Shown piece by piece: positions 1 through 9,530 of a stretch of DNA of 50,231 bases. Under the pieces are notes generated by a model that worked only from the letters and a program-made list of their open reading frames with translations, was not told the DNA's origin and did not search any database. Made by a program: the position numbers and the translations under genes. Origin of the DNA: Candidatus Aminicenantota bacterium. Lineage in GTDB: Bacteria; Acidobacteriota; Aminicenantia; JAMOAD01. The stretch spans positions 1 to 50,231 of the forward strand of contig JALVQI010000022.1 in NCBI GenBank assembly GCA_027031485.1, written 5' to 3'. The first letter of the stretch is position 1; the number at the start of each line of letters is the position of its first letter.

Positions 1-378
1 GAATCCGGATGTGTGGCATGGATGTTTCATAGAAAAGGATTTCTGGTTTTCGAAAAGGATAAAATTGATGAAGAAAAACTCATGGAAGTAGCAATAAATG
101 CCGGGGCAGAGGACATACAGGAGGAAGAATCAACACTTACAGTTTATACCGCTCCGGAAGATTTTGAGAATGTGTTTAATGCGATAAAGGAATCAGGTAT
201 TCCCTATGAAGAAGCAAAGATAGGGCTTATTCCTCAAACATATGTCAAATTAAGTGGAAAACAGGCCACCCAGATGTTAAAATTAATGGAGGTCTTAGAA
301 GAGCATGATGATATTCAAAATGTATGGGCGAATTTTGACATAAGTGATGAGGAGATAGAAAAATTTGCCGGCAATTAG
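1..378 (+). CDS. yebC: YebC/PmpR family protein, C-terminal part (5' end outside window)
   Basis: The reading frame is open from base 1, so this is the C-terminal ~125 residues of a protein that starts before the window; the ATG/GTG at 13 is internal. The segment reads CVAWMFHRKGFLVF, then an acidic stretch with a GAEDI motif and a TAPEDF motif, the order seen in the C-terminal domains of YebC family proteins. The family has been described as DNA-binding transcriptional regulators and, more recently, as ribosome-associated factors; the sequence cannot tell which applies. It overlaps ruvC by 14 bp, and yebC next to ruvC is a common bacterial arrangement. Family identification is firm; cellular role is open. 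Confidence 0.9.
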   Translation, partial: ESGCVAWMFHRKGFLVFEKDKIDEEKLMEVAINAGAEDIQEEESTLTVYTAPEDFENVFNAIKESGIPYEEAKIGLIPQTYVKLSGKQATQMLKLMEVLEEHDDIQNVWANFDISDEEIEKFAGN

Positions 379-838
379 TGTTTTAGGCATAGATCCCGGA
401 TTAAACAAAACCGGCTATGCAATAGTAAGAAAAGAGGGGGAAGGAGAATATATCTTAGTGAAAAGCGGAGTTTTTCATTCAAAAAGCAAAAACTTTGAAG
501 ACAAGATTTTTGAAATAAGCGGTAAAATAGAAAAATTAATAGAGGAAAATTTTTTGTCGCTTTTGGTGATAGAGGACATCTTTAGAGGATTAAATATAAA
601 AAGCGCTTTAAAATCAGCCCATCTTAAGGGAGCAATTATCTTTCTTTCAAAGAAATATGGATTGGATGTTAAGGTTGTTGCTCCCACGGAAGTTAAAATA
701 ACAATAACCGGTTATGGCAGAGCAGATAAAGAACAAATAAAAAGAAATCTCCGAAACTTCATCGGGAATTTACCGGAAGACCTTAAAGAGGATGAATCCG
801 ATGCCATAGCGATAGCAATATCCTCGTTTTTTTTGTAA
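365..838 (+). CDS. ruvC: Crossover junction endodeoxyribonuclease RuvC
   Basis: RuvC is the Holliday-junction resolvase, which cuts four-way junctions after branch migration by RuvAB. The 157-residue product shows the RNase-H-fold acidic residues in order: Asp in VLGIDPGL, Glu in LLVIEDIF, and the C-terminal DESDA pair matching the family DxxD. It is slightly shorter than E. coli RuvC (173 aa) and lacks only a C-terminal tail. The start is TTG inside the yebC 3' end. A GAGGAG about 10 bp upstream supports it and the codons after it encode the first beta strand. No ruvA or ruvB follows; the next gene is convergent. Translational coupling to yebC is likely. Confidence 0.93.
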   Translation: MPAISVLGIDPGLNKTGYAIVRKEGEGEYILVKSGVFHSKSKNFEDKIFEISGKIEKLIEENFLSLLVIEDIFRGLNIKSALKSAHLKGAIIFLSKKYGLDVKVVAPTEVKITITGYGRADKEQIKRNLRNFIGNLPEDLKEDESDAIAIAISSFFL

Positions 839-1132
839 ACAAATTATCCGTACAGTTCTGGAAAAATTGGATATGAAATAGCAAAGGATATCAATAAAAT
901 CCGGGAAACAGGGAAGAAAGAAATTTAATCTTTTCCAATACATCAAAACCGCATAATCCAGATATTCTTGCGAAAGTGACACAGAGTTGAAATTTGTAGG
1001 GTGGATGAAAGCTGATATTATTGTCAGGGTTTTACCGATTTTATCTCTCCGTGGAGAGCATGCAAAAGACAGCAAAATCCCTCTTATGATGTGAAGGAAT
1101 ATGGAGTTGGTTTAACCTTTATATTCTTTTAA
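839..1132 (+). other. Intergenic region with possible decayed coding sequence
   Basis: No intact gene is supported in this 294-bp stretch. Short plus-strand fragments look protein-like but are broken by frame changes and stops: one frame near 990-1092 reads FVGWMKADIIVRVLPILSLR, and another, ending at the TAA at 1132, reads EYGVGLTFIFF, the aromatic-ended tail typical of an outer-membrane barrel. A small perfect hairpin, CTCTCC-GT-GGAGAG, sits at 1045-1058. The minus-strand ORF at 770-1075 has no recognisable content. The simplest reading is a relic of a plus-strand gene, but this is inference from short fragments and could be chance. Confidence 0.25.
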
Positions 1133-1915
1133 TCAAAATTCTATGTCCAGAACTATTGGACAGTGATCAGACCCGTAAACATCAGAAAGGATATATGAAT
1201 CTTTCACATTATCTATTAAATCCTCGGAAACAAAAAAATAATCTATTCTCCATCCGATGTTTTTTTCCCTTGCTTTAAATCTGTATGTCCACCATGTATA
1301 TTGTTCTGGTTCCTTATGGAAATACCTGAATGTATCAATATAGCCATGGCTGATAAATTTATCAATCCATTCCCTTTCAATCGGTAAAAAACCTGACCTG
1401 TTTTCATTTGCTTTCGGATTTGCCAGATCAATCTCTTTGTGAGCTGTATTATAATCACCTGTTATTATTAATTTTTTACCCTTTGAGCGAAGAAAATCAA
1501 AATACTCAAGGGCGGCATCATAAAAGTCTAATTTGTACTTTAGCCTTTCTTCACTCATCTGTCCGTTCGGAAAATAGATGTTAAAAAAGGTAAACTCCCT
1601 GTATTCAAGCTCAATAACCCTTCCCTCTTTTGATAGGATTTCACTCTCGAATTTCTTTTTTGAGGATATTGGTTCAAACCCTTTTTTAACAAAAACAGCT
1701 GTTCCGCTGTATCCTTTTCTTTCGGCAAAATTCCAGATTGTCGAATAGTCTTTTTCCAACAATATTAGTTCTCCGGGAATTTGGTTTTCCTGAAGCTTAA
1801 TTTCCTGAATCCCCAGAACATCAGGCTTATATTCATTCATAAAATCAATAAATCCGTTTCTTATCGCAGCTCGCAATCCGTTTACATTCCAGCTAAATAA
1901 AAGATATCTTTTCAT
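1133..1915 (-). CDS. xth: Exodeoxyribonuclease III / AP endonuclease
   Basis: This is a 260-residue protein of the ExoIII/APE1 endonuclease-exonuclease-phosphatase family, which cleaves DNA 5' to abasic sites in base excision repair. Visible family motifs are SWNVNGLRA at the N-terminus, IQEIK (metal-binding Glu), FNIYFPNG, TGDYNTAH (catalytic Asp and Asn), WRIDYFFVS and the C-terminal GSDHCPI (catalytic Asp-His). Length is normal for the family. The ATG directly abuts the TAA of the upstream barrel gene (TAAATG), so it is the last gene of a symporter - barrel - xth operon. The spacing suggests translational coupling. The functional link between a repair nuclease and its neighbours is not obvious. 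Confidence 0.95.
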   Translation of the reverse strand: MKRYLLFSWNVNGLRAAIRNGFIDFMNEYKPDVLGIQEIKLQENQIPGELILLEKDYSTIWNFAERKGYSGTAVFVKKGFEPISSKKKFESEILSKEGRVIELEYREFTFFNIYFPNGQMSEERLKYKLDFYDAALEYFDFLRSKGKKLIITGDYNTAHKEIDLANPKANENRSGFLPIEREWIDKFISHGYIDTFRYFHKEPEQYTWWTYRFKAREKNIGWRIDYFFVSEDLIDNVKDSYILSDVYGSDHCPIVLDIEF

Positions 1916-2650
1916 TTAAATACTATACATTAAACCAAACATAACTTTAAAGGATTGTAAGGGGACAATAAAATTATCTCTTTCCTCCTTCTCGATTTTA
2001 AAATTCCCGTAAACATATTTTAAAACCAACCCCAGTTTCAACCCTTTGTAAATCTTTTTGTACAAATCCATCCCGGCATTAATACCAACCGTATGAAAAT
2101 GTTTATCAAAAAAATAGGTGCTTTTAAGCTTTACAAACTTATGATTTTTTGTCTCAAAAACTGTAATATCTTTTAAAAAGGTAGGAGTTCCATGAAAAAC
2201 AGTTATTCCTATGAATGTTTCTCCGACTATTTGTTTGTTGTTCACATATTTGTGTTTAAATCCGATTGAGGTTTCAAATATATTGAATCTGATATTATCT
2301 TCAACTTCAAGTGTTCTCAAAATATTCGGGGATTTTGGATTGGGGTATTTACCCACATACCTGGCGCTATAATCCTTATTGGTAGTGTCGTAAGAAATAT
2401 AGATTCCTGATTTATTAAAAAAATAGTATCCGATTCTCATCCCGTAAGTCGTTGATATGGTATCATGATACTTATTTTCAATTGTGTAAAGATACGGCAT
2501 TTTTAAATAAGGTTCGCTCCAGGTATCACTCAAGTTTGGTTGAAAAGGTAAAAACATCCCTCCGTATACACTCAAAGACAAACCTTTTACGTTAGCGAGC
2601 ACAGAAGAACTCAAACAAAAACCCAAAACCAATATAAAAACTTTTTTCAT
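1916..2650 (-). CDS. Outer-membrane beta-barrel protein, unknown function
   Basis: The 244-residue product begins with a clear signal peptide (MKKVFILVLGFCLSSSVLA, cleavage expected after ALA/N-like small residues near 20). The rest alternates short amphipathic strands rich in Tyr, Phe and Gly with polar turns, and ends KVMFGLMYSI, consistent with an 8-10-stranded outer-membrane barrel. No specific family motif is recognised. The start is supported by AAGGAG 6-7 bp upstream. It lies 12 bp downstream of the symporter gene and abuts xth. An OmpW/OmpA-like barrel is possible. Barrel assignment is inferred from composition and strand periodicity only. Confidence 0.6.
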   Translation of the reverse strand: MKKVFILVLGFCLSSSVLANVKGLSLSVYGGMFLPFQPNLSDTWSEPYLKMPYLYTIENKYHDTISTTYGMRIGYYFFNKSGIYISYDTTNKDYSARYVGKYPNPKSPNILRTLEVEDNIRFNIFETSIGFKHKYVNNKQIVGETFIGITVFHGTPTFLKDITVFETKNHKFVKLKSTYFFDKHFHTVGINAGMDLYKKIYKGLKLGLVLKYVYGNFKIEKEERDNFIVPLQSFKVMFGLMYSI

Positions 2651-2662
2651 ACTTTCTCCTTT

Positions 2663-4093
2663 TTAAATAGCTCTCTTCTTACTATCCTGTGTTAATAAAG
2701 ATACGATTGTAGCAAGCCCTATCGCAACAAAAAAAGTCACAGCTCTTGCAGTTATTGTTTTTTCAAGCCCGGAGACAATCCATATTACGGTGGTCAAAAG
2801 TCCGGCTACAAGTGATGTAATAACTCCCTTTGAATTAAATTTGTCCCAGTAAAATGACAGTAAAATGGCAGGTGCAAAGGAACATCCGATTCCTGCCCAT
2901 GCATAACTTACTATTGTATAAATCAGTTTCGAAGTTGTTAAAGACAGAATCAGAGCCAAAATTCCTATGCTTAAAGTTGCAATTCTTGAAATTGTGAGCA
3001 ATTTTTTATCACTCACCTCTCCTTTTTTGATTATCCCGCTATATACATCCTGACTTACAGATGATGCTGCAACAAGAAGCATGCTTTCTGCAGTTGAAAT
3101 CATTGCTGCTACAGCACCGGCAAGTAAAATCGCCGCTAACCATCCGGGGAATAAATGGGTAAGAACATGGGGTAAAATCATTTCACTATCGGGAACAGCT
3201 TTGGGGCCAAACAAAATCAGAGCCCCTACGCCAATTATAAATGCTCCCGTGTAAGCTAAAACCGTCCAGGTAACAGCGATATTTCTTCCCAATTTGACAT
3301 TTTTATCATCTTTCATTCCCATAAATCTCGCATTTAATTGTGGTTGTCCTCCCAGATATCCGAAAAACCATGCTAAATTGTTAAAAATCAAAACCCCTGC
3401 TGCAAAGCCTGTTGCGGCACCCGTTAATGATGTATAACCGGGAGGAGCTGCGGCAAAGGCCTGTGATAAATTTATATGGCTTGAAAAGATTTTAATTAAA
3501 ATAATTATTGGTGTAATAACAAGCGTCATAATCATTAATATTGATTGGAAGGTATCAACGGCAACAACGCTGACAAATCCTCCGACAGTTGCATAAATAA
3601 GGATAACTACAGCTGCAATTATTTGACCTTTGACAGGATCAAGCCCGAAGGTTTGAAATATGGTCTTACCGGCGCCTGCAAATTGAGCTCCTACATAAAA
3701 GATAAAAAAGAAAACAATTATCAATGTAGAAAGAACTCTTATAGTGTTTGCTTTTTCCGGGAATTTTGCCGAAAAATATTCAGGCATTGTCAGTGCATTG
3801 TACTTTTCAGCTTCTGCTCTGAATTTTTTTGCAAGAACCACCCAGGCTGTTGTTATTCCGGAAAGACATCCTATGGCTATCCATATTCCTGAAAATCCAT
3901 TTGCATAAATAAAGCCTGTTAATCCTAAAAGAAGCCAGGCTGATTCTCCCGTGGCTCTTTCGGAAAGAGCTAACATCCACCCGGGAAGCTTTGAGCCTCC
4001 TAAAACAAAATCCGATTGTGTTTTTGTTTTTTGAGCCTGCCAGAGGCCAAGTCCGATAGTGAATATAAGATACCCTACAAAAACTGTTATCAT
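2663..4093 (-). CDS. Sodium:solute symporter (SSS family, PutP-like)
   Basis: This 476-residue inner-membrane protein has the architecture of the SSS/SLC5 family, with about 13 hydrophobic helices. The N-terminal segment SDFVLGGSKLPGWMLALSE followed by ATGESAWLLLG matches sodium/proline symporters, as does the central GGQPQLNARFM. The AMISTAESMLLVAAS segment corresponds to the PutP region carrying Ser/Thr ligands of the Na2 sodium site. The substrate is probably proline or a related solute, but this is inferred from overall resemblance. An AGGAGG lies just upstream of the ATG, and a sigma-70-like promoter is visible further upstream. It heads an operon with the barrel protein and xth. Confidence 0.85.
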   Translation of the reverse strand: MITVFVGYLIFTIGLGLWQAQKTKTQSDFVLGGSKLPGWMLALSERATGESAWLLLGLTGFIYANGFSGIWIAIGCLSGITTAWVVLAKKFRAEAEKYNALTMPEYFSAKFPEKANTIRVLSTLIIVFFFIFYVGAQFAGAGKTIFQTFGLDPVKGQIIAAVVILIYATVGGFVSVVAVDTFQSILMIMTLVITPIIILIKIFSSHINLSQAFAAAPPGYTSLTGAATGFAAGVLIFNNLAWFFGYLGGQPQLNARFMGMKDDKNVKLGRNIAVTWTVLAYTGAFIIGVGALILFGPKAVPDSEMILPHVLTHLFPGWLAAILLAGAVAAMISTAESMLLVAASSVSQDVYSGIIKKGEVSDKKLLTISRIATLSIGILALILSLTTSKLIYTIVSYAWAGIGCSFAPAILLSFYWDKFNSKGVITSLVAGLLTTVIWIVSGLEKTITARAVTFFVAIGLATIVSLLTQDSKKRAI

Positions 4094-4119
4094 CTCTCAA
4101 CCTCCTATCTTTATAAATT

Positions 4120-4148
4120 ATTTTAATAAAAAAGTGTGTGACATGCAA
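4120..4148 (-). promoter_or_regulatory. Putative sigma-70-like promoter for symporter operon
   Basis: On the minus strand TTGCAT (4148-4143) and TAAAAT (4125-4120) are separated by exactly 17 bp. Transcription would start about 7 bp further on and leave a leader containing the AGGAGG of the symporter gene. AT-rich DNA makes chance matches common, so confidence is moderate. Confidence 0.4.
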
Positions 4149-4157
4149 GAAACTTAA

Positions 4158-4207
4158 AGTTATTAAGCATTTAAAAAACAGAAACATTAAATTTTTAGTT
4201 ATTAAGC
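4158..4207. repeat. Short direct repeat AGTTATTAAGC (two copies)
   Basis: The 11-mer AGTTATTAAGC occurs at 4158-4168 and again at 4197-4207. The second copy spans the stop codon of the TMTC-like gene. The copies are 39 bp apart. This may be a small duplication of the gene's 3' end or chance in AT-rich DNA. Confidence 0.35.
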
Positions 4208-6201
4208 TTTTTTATTAACCTTTTTAAAAACGGCTGGTGAGGATTAATTTTTAAAGATTTTCTAAAGTAAAATAGTGCTTTGTCCATTTGAACCAATTTA
4301 TTTAAATAAAAGACTCCAATCGCTTTTAATATAATGTAATTATTTCTATTGTTTTCATATATCTTTTTTATAATGCTCTCACCTTTCTCCTTTTCCTCTC
4401 CTCTGAAATAAATCTCTGCGATGGAAAAAAGTTCTGAAATTGAATATTCTTTATCTTTATGATTTTCAATCAGATTAATTGCTTTTTTATAATTTCCGCA
4501 TTTTGAATAATATTTTATCAGTTCTATTTCAGGTTGTGCATCTAATTTTTCCCTTAATAGCATTAGATTGTATATATTTATATTTTCCCTTTTTGCTAAT
4601 GTTTCAGCTTCCTTCCATTTATCAAAGCATATGTAGAGATTATAAAGTTTGTTTAAAAAATAACCTTTTTCGGAAAAAATACTTAGAGCTTTTTTAGCAA
4701 TTTTTTCCGCTTTTAAAAAATTACCTCTATACTTTGCTATATTAAATTTTATAGTGTAAATATCTTTTAAGCTTGGAAGTTCAACTCTTAATTTCTTCAC
4801 ACTGTCCAACCATTTCAATGCTTTATCATAATTGCATCTTTTCAACTCAATATTGGCATAAAGGATCCCTGTAAGCACCGCTGTAAATTCTTCCATTTTC
4901 AATTTCAAAGTCCTTTTTAAATAGGTTTCAGCCTCAATGTAGTTTGATTTAAGCAAAAGAGCTCTTGAATACTCTGCGTTTACAAAAGCTACGTTTGGCT
5001 GTTTTTTAACAATCTTCCCCCAGAATAAAACTTCGCTTTTATAAAAATATGAATTAAATATCACTGAAATACTGAAAATAATTACTATAAAAAGTACTAT
5101 CCACCCCCATGTCTTCTTTCTTAGTTTAAAGATAAAGAGAATAAGAATCCATAATATTCCTAAAAAAGGAATAATCATATATCTGGTTGATAGTGAGTAA
5201 GGGAAAAGATTGGAGAAAACAAAAACAAGATAGAGGGGGAAAAACACCAGTAAGAAAAGCAAAGGGACCATAAACTCTCTCTTTGATCTAATGGATAAAA
5301 GGATAAGAAAAGAAAAAAGGATAAGGAAAAGTATCCCCCATATAAAATAACCGACTTTTAGAACGCTCTCCGCTGAAACAAACATAATAAAATTCAGGGG
5401 TAAAATCATTGATTTAAAATAATAACCTATGGAACCCAGTAATAAGAGCAAATTTTTTACAAACGGATGAAATAAAGAAAATTTTACTCCTCCGACTCCA
5501 TTGACTTTAAATTTAACAAAAAAGAAAAAAAGTGTTGAAAGTATTATGGAGGATAAATAAAAAAAATGAATTTTCCTTTTTCTAACATAATTATACAAAA
5601 TAAAAAAGGGTAAGAAAAAAACAAAAGCTTCCTTTGAAAAAAGACCTGAAATAAAAAAAAGTATGGAAAAAACCGCATCCCTTTTTCTATTATTTTTTAT
5701 ATAGTATTCGAAGAATAGTAAGGAAAGAAAACCCCATAATAACATCAGAAGATCACAGCGCCCGACAATCCAGACAATATTATCTATATGCAAAGGATAA
5801 ACTGCAAAAAGCAATACAAATATTTCGGCGAAGAAGTCGTCTTTTCTGTGTTCCTTTAAGAAAAGAAAGAGAGGGATTAAAGAGAGATAAAATATTATAA
5901 GATTAACAATTCTAAAAGAAGAAGGATTTTCTCCAAAGAATTTTTTATTCAAAGCCAAAGTCATTATCGTAAATGGTCTGTAATAATCGTTTGCGCCTTT
6001 GTTAAAACCTGCACTCTGCCAATAACCATATTCAAAAGCTTTAAATGGGGATATCTTCTTATTGAGAAAAATATTGTTTGAAATCTGAATTTTTGAATCC
6101 CATATATAATCATAATTAAAAGTCCTGAAGTATAATGAGAAAAGAATAACAAACAGAATTAAGAAAAATAATATTAATCTTTTTTTCGCCACCTTATTCA
6201 T
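4195..6201 (-). CDS. TMTC/GT39-like polytopic membrane protein with C-terminal TPR-like repeats
   Basis: The 668-residue product has roughly 10-12 hydrophobic helices in residues 10-385, then a soluble half made of degenerate TPR-like helical pairs (about 395-668). The N-terminal half has the layout of GT-C glycosyltransferases related to TMTC/PMT: an acidic first loop (YIWDSKIQ), YYRPF, and HIDNIVWIVGRCDLL. These match the YRP and HxDxVxWVxGRxDLL signatures I associate with bacterial TMTC-like proteins. Such enzymes transfer sugar from a polyprenyl-phosphate donor on the outer face of the membrane, and eukaryotic TMTCs are O-mannosyltransferases. It overlaps the preceding ligase gene by 8 bp and is the last gene of the pilin-led cluster, so glycosylation of pilin or a surface glycan is a reasonable inference. 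Donor and acceptor are unknown. Confidence 0.7.
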   Translation of the reverse strand: MNKVAKKRLILFFLILFVILFSLYFRTFNYDYIWDSKIQISNNIFLNKKISPFKAFEYGYWQSAGFNKGANDYYRPFTIMTLALNKKFFGENPSSFRIVNLIIFYLSLIPLFLFLKEHRKDDFFAEIFVLLFAVYPLHIDNIVWIVGRCDLLMLLWGFLSLLFFEYYIKNNRKRDAVFSILFFISGLFSKEAFVFFLPFFILYNYVRKRKIHFFYLSSIILSTLFFFFVKFKVNGVGGVKFSLFHPFVKNLLLLLGSIGYYFKSMILPLNFIMFVSAESVLKVGYFIWGILFLILFSFLILLSIRSKREFMVPLLFLLVFFPLYLVFVFSNLFPYSLSTRYMIIPFLGILWILILFIFKLRKKTWGWIVLFIVIIFSISVIFNSYFYKSEVLFWGKIVKKQPNVAFVNAEYSRALLLKSNYIEAETYLKRTLKLKMEEFTAVLTGILYANIELKRCNYDKALKWLDSVKKLRVELPSLKDIYTIKFNIAKYRGNFLKAEKIAKKALSIFSEKGYFLNKLYNLYICFDKWKEAETLAKRENINIYNLMLLREKLDAQPEIELIKYYSKCGNYKKAINLIENHKDKEYSISELFSIAEIYFRGEEKEKGESIIKKIYENNRNNYIILKAIGVFYLNKLVQMDKALFYFRKSLKINPHQPFLKRLIKKLNN

Positions 6202-7951
6202 TAAATTTACCTATGATTATTTTTTCATATAAAGAACTGCTTTTAAATTTATAGTTAATTCTTTCCACTGAAATTTTCTTAATAACCTTAGCTATTAAAC
6301 TACTTTTATGGTATCTTTTCTCAAGAAAATAAACAACCTTTAAATTCATAAGTGCATCCATGTAAAAGGGTTCAATTGAGAGGGCTTCTAATATTTTAAA
6401 TCGAGCTTCATTAATTCTATTTGATTTCAGATATACTTTTCCCAAATGCAAAATCGCGATTGGATTTGCCGGATCTATCTTAACCCATTTCTTAGCATAA
6501 TAGATGGCTTTTTCATTTATAAATTTATTTTCACCGGTCTGATTATTTAAAAAATTATAAAAAGAAAAGGCTAAAATGGAATAAACCTCTTTCAATCTTT
6601 TATTTTGAATAAGAGCATTTTTCCCTATAATTTCAAGATAGTACAAATTTTTAATTGTAGGCTCTTCTTTCAGTTTTTCAAATGTTCTATTGAATTCAAT
6701 ATAGTTAACTCTATAATCAAAGGGTATGACTTTTTTCGCTGTATTTAACTTACCGGAATGTATGAGAATATCATTCAGATAAACAGGGATTGAAAAAAAA
6801 ATGAAATAAATCAAAAGAAAGGAGGTTATTAAATCTTTTCTTAAATACCTTTTTTCTGTGTGTTTTTTATAATCTTTTATTACTATTAAAGCCGGCAGGA
6901 GAAAAACATAGCTCAATGAAAAATTTTGAATTAATGAAAAAACGAAAAAAACAAGTAAAAGGTACCTGTTTTCATAATCCCTCTTTTTAAATGTTTTATA
7001 TAGAAAGAATAATAAATATAAGGAGACAATTAAGCCGATGATTCCGTATTCCGTAAAAAGCTTTATGAAAAGATTGTGTTCAAACCTGACTCTTTTAAAA
7101 TTATATACATTCAATTTTATCTTATTATTAAGATATTCTCCATAAAATTCAAGATTATCATTAATTTTTATCTTTTTTACGATTTTATATTGATCCGAAT
7201 AAAAGTTAAAATTAAATCCTCCCACTCCGAATGGCAAATTTTTTATCCCTGTCAATAAGGCGGTTTTCCAGATTTTAATTCTACTGCCGAAAAATGGTTC
7301 GTTTTTTACTGATTTATAAAAAAGCGGACTGAATATTAAGATTATCACAAAAATTATAGTGAAGGTATTTTTTTTATTCAGTTTGGTTTCGGAAAATAAA
7401 AAGTAAGTAATAAAGATAATAGCTGCAACAAAAGCTGTTTTGGAAAAGGTCAAAATAATTGAAAATAGGAAAATAAGAAAAAGAGCTCTGTTTTTTCTAA
7501 AAAATATAAGTCCCGAGATAAAAAGTAAGCCTAAGATTGAATTGTTTTTATATATAAAGGATAATTCTTTTTGATGTTTTATTAGTGAATAAGGAATAGC
7601 AATGAATGGCAGAATCAAAATAAGAAGTTTCAAAGATTTTAACTCAACAGAAGCAATATTGAAAAGAATTAAAAAGAGAATGAGTGATAAAAAAAGAAAA
7701 GGAGGGAATTTGGGATTGTAAAAAAACAGGAGTATGGAAAAAAGTGTAAAAATTGTTAATAAAAACAAATGAGTTTTATAATTAATGGCTCTTTCTTCTC
7801 TGCTTAATATTTGACCGACTGTTTTTATCCCTAAAATCATATCTATGAGAAAAATATAGTGATAGGAAGGTAAAAAATATAAGAATATCACTGTAAACCA
7901 AAGAAGAAGATCAAGATAATCTTTTTTCTTGAAGTTAGCTATTTCAATCAT
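6194..7951 (-). CDS. O-antigen ligase-like (Wzy_C) membrane protein with TPR tail
   Basis: The 585-residue product has about 12 hydrophobic helices up to residue ~400 and a TPR-like helical tail (about 410-585, with a WVKIDPANPIAILHLGKVYL repeat). The diagnostic region is the large periplasmic loop near residues 240-310: FGVGGFNF, then FEHNLFIKLFTEYGIIGL. This is the His/Glu-containing motif of Wzy_C-family ligases and O-oligosaccharyltransferases. These enzymes attach lipid-linked glycan to lipid A core or to proteins such as type IV pilin. The ATG overlaps the stop of the preceding ligase gene by 4 bp (ATGA), so translation is probably coupled. Two ligases in tandem may handle different acceptors. 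The family call is good; the acceptor is not shown. Confidence 0.75.
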   Translation of the reverse strand: MIEIANFKKKDYLDLLLWFTVIFLYFLPSYHYIFLIDMILGIKTVGQILSREERAINYKTHLFLLTIFTLFSILLFFYNPKFPPFLFLSLILFLILFNIASVELKSLKLLILILPFIAIPYSLIKHQKELSFIYKNNSILGLLFISGLIFFRKNRALFLIFLFSIILTFSKTAFVAAIIFITYFLFSETKLNKKNTFTIIFVIILIFSPLFYKSVKNEPFFGSRIKIWKTALLTGIKNLPFGVGGFNFNFYSDQYKIVKKIKINDNLEFYGEYLNNKIKLNVYNFKRVRFEHNLFIKLFTEYGIIGLIVSLYLLFFLYKTFKKRDYENRYLLLVFFVFSLIQNFSLSYVFLLPALIVIKDYKKHTEKRYLRKDLITSFLLIYFIFFSIPVYLNDILIHSGKLNTAKKVIPFDYRVNYIEFNRTFEKLKEEPTIKNLYYLEIIGKNALIQNKRLKEVYSILAFSFYNFLNNQTGENKFINEKAIYYAKKWVKIDPANPIAILHLGKVYLKSNRINEARFKILEALSIEPFYMDALMNLKVVYFLEKRYHKSSLIAKVIKKISVERINYKFKSSSLYEKIIIGKFNE

Positions 7952-9357
7952 CTTTTCTCTGTTTTTTCTTCATATTTTACAAAGTAATGATTATTTTTAT
8001 ACTTAATTTTAACATAATTAATTGTTGAAAGAATTTCATAAATATCTCCCTTTTGCTCTGCTATTACCAATCTTAATTTGTGTGTCGTTAATGATATGGG
8101 ATCCATACTTTCAAGTTCCTTAAAAGCAGCTTCGGCTTTTTTTCTTTTCCCTTTGCTTAAATAATAGGAAATGATAATTGTTTTCGCAGTCGGGTTAAAT
8201 GAAATTATTTCTGATGCTTTTAAGGCATAGTTAAAGCTCTTTTCCTTATCAACATTCCAGAAAAGTTTGGCATTTCGTGCTTTATAATCAGAATAAAACA
8301 CAGGGATGGAAAGCAACAGAATAACAGCTATCATTAGTTTACCTTTTTTATTCAGCTCCTTTTTACTTATTCCGGAATTTTTAACAAGAAATCCCATTAT
8401 AAAGGAAAAAAGTATACCAATAGAAGGAAAATACACTCCTATGTCTATCAAATTGTAAGATATCAACACGAAAAGGGATGAGATCAAGGCAATATTCAAA
8501 GGTGTTTTTTCTATTTTCTTTAAAAGTTTGATAAGAGATATCGTTAAAATAATTAAAAATAAAATCCCTACGGACCCCAACTCTGCTATCACCTGCAATA
8601 TAAAGTTGTGTGCATATTTGGAATGCGGTTCTGAATAAAGGGAGAAAAAATTTGAATATGGTCCGAAATTACCCGGCCCCACTCCATAAAAAGGGGAACT
8701 CAGAAATTCTTTAATAGCTACTATCCAGTGAAAACTCCTGAGACGAAGAGGAGTTAAACTCAATAAATCCTGACCTCTAAAAAAAGAAATTAAGGAGCCA
8801 ATTGAAAGTACTATGAAAAAGAGTGAGACACTGATGATCTCCCTGATTTTTTTATCCATTGGAAGATATAAAAAAAGTGCAATGAAAATGGCTGTGAAAC
8901 CTATCAAAATTCCGAATGATTTGCTCAAAATTAAAGCAAGTAAAACGATAATTGTCAAGGGAACAGAAATACTGTATTTTACTTTCTTTTTGTAGATAAA
9001 ATAAATGAAAACGGGAAATATCGCCAGAACAAAGAAAGAAAACTCTGTTGGTAGAGGAAAAAAGGATTTCAGCCTGTGGTATTTAACTTGATTCCAGAAA
9101 ACCGAGCCAAAATTAATATCCTTTTCTGCCAATTTTTTTAGGTATTTAACATTTTTTGGAAAAATAAAAAACATATGAAAAAGAGAGAAAAATATGTGAA
9201 AAAATAGGACAGAAAGCAGTGATTTTAGTAAAAAATCCTCATTTATGTCAAAAGATATGAAAATAATTGACAATATGAAAATAAGAATAAAATAAAAGAG
9301 AAAATAAATCGGTTGAAATACGGGTTTATATATGAATATAAAAGGAATTAATGGGAT

Positions 9358-9367
9358 AAAAAAAAAA
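9358..9367. repeat. Homopolymer run A(10) at the ligase frameshift
   Basis: Ten consecutive A on the plus strand sit exactly where the two halves of the ligase gene change frame. Runs of this length are prone to sequencing miscalls, replication slippage and RNA-polymerase slippage. Confidence 0.9.
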
Positions 9368-9494
9368 TAGTGCCTGATTCAGGAATTTTGATCTCTTTTT
9401 TATAAAACAAGAAAAGAATTAAAATTAAAACAGTTGAGATTAACAATTCCTCATATAATTCCAGTGTGAAAAAAAGAGGAAAGATATAAAGACT

Positions 9495-9530
9495 AAAAAA
9501 AAAGAGGGAAAGGATAAACCTTTCCCTCTT
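9495..9530 (-). terminator. Intrinsic terminator after the pilin gene
   Basis: A perfect 12-bp stem (AAGAGGGAAAGG / CCTTTCCCTCTT) with a 5-base loop lies at 9502-9530. On the minus strand it is followed by a run of nine T (9503-9495), two of them inside the stem. It starts 19 bp after the pilin stop codon. It should give an abundant monocistronic pilin mRNA with limited read-through into the ligase/TMTC genes. It overlaps the first codons of the upstream ligase ORF, whose KRERF segment is encoded by one arm of the stem. Confidence 0.85.

Noticed and set aside
770-1075. 101-aa minus-strand ORF after ruvC
   Set aside because: It overlaps the ruvC 3' end, has no recognisable domain or ribosome-binding site, and lies where plus-strand fragments look more protein-like.
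3545-3892. 115-aa plus-strand ORF inside the symporter gene
   Set aside because: It is antisense to a well-supported SSS gene, and its Cys/Lys/Tyr-rich composition is that of a shadow frame.
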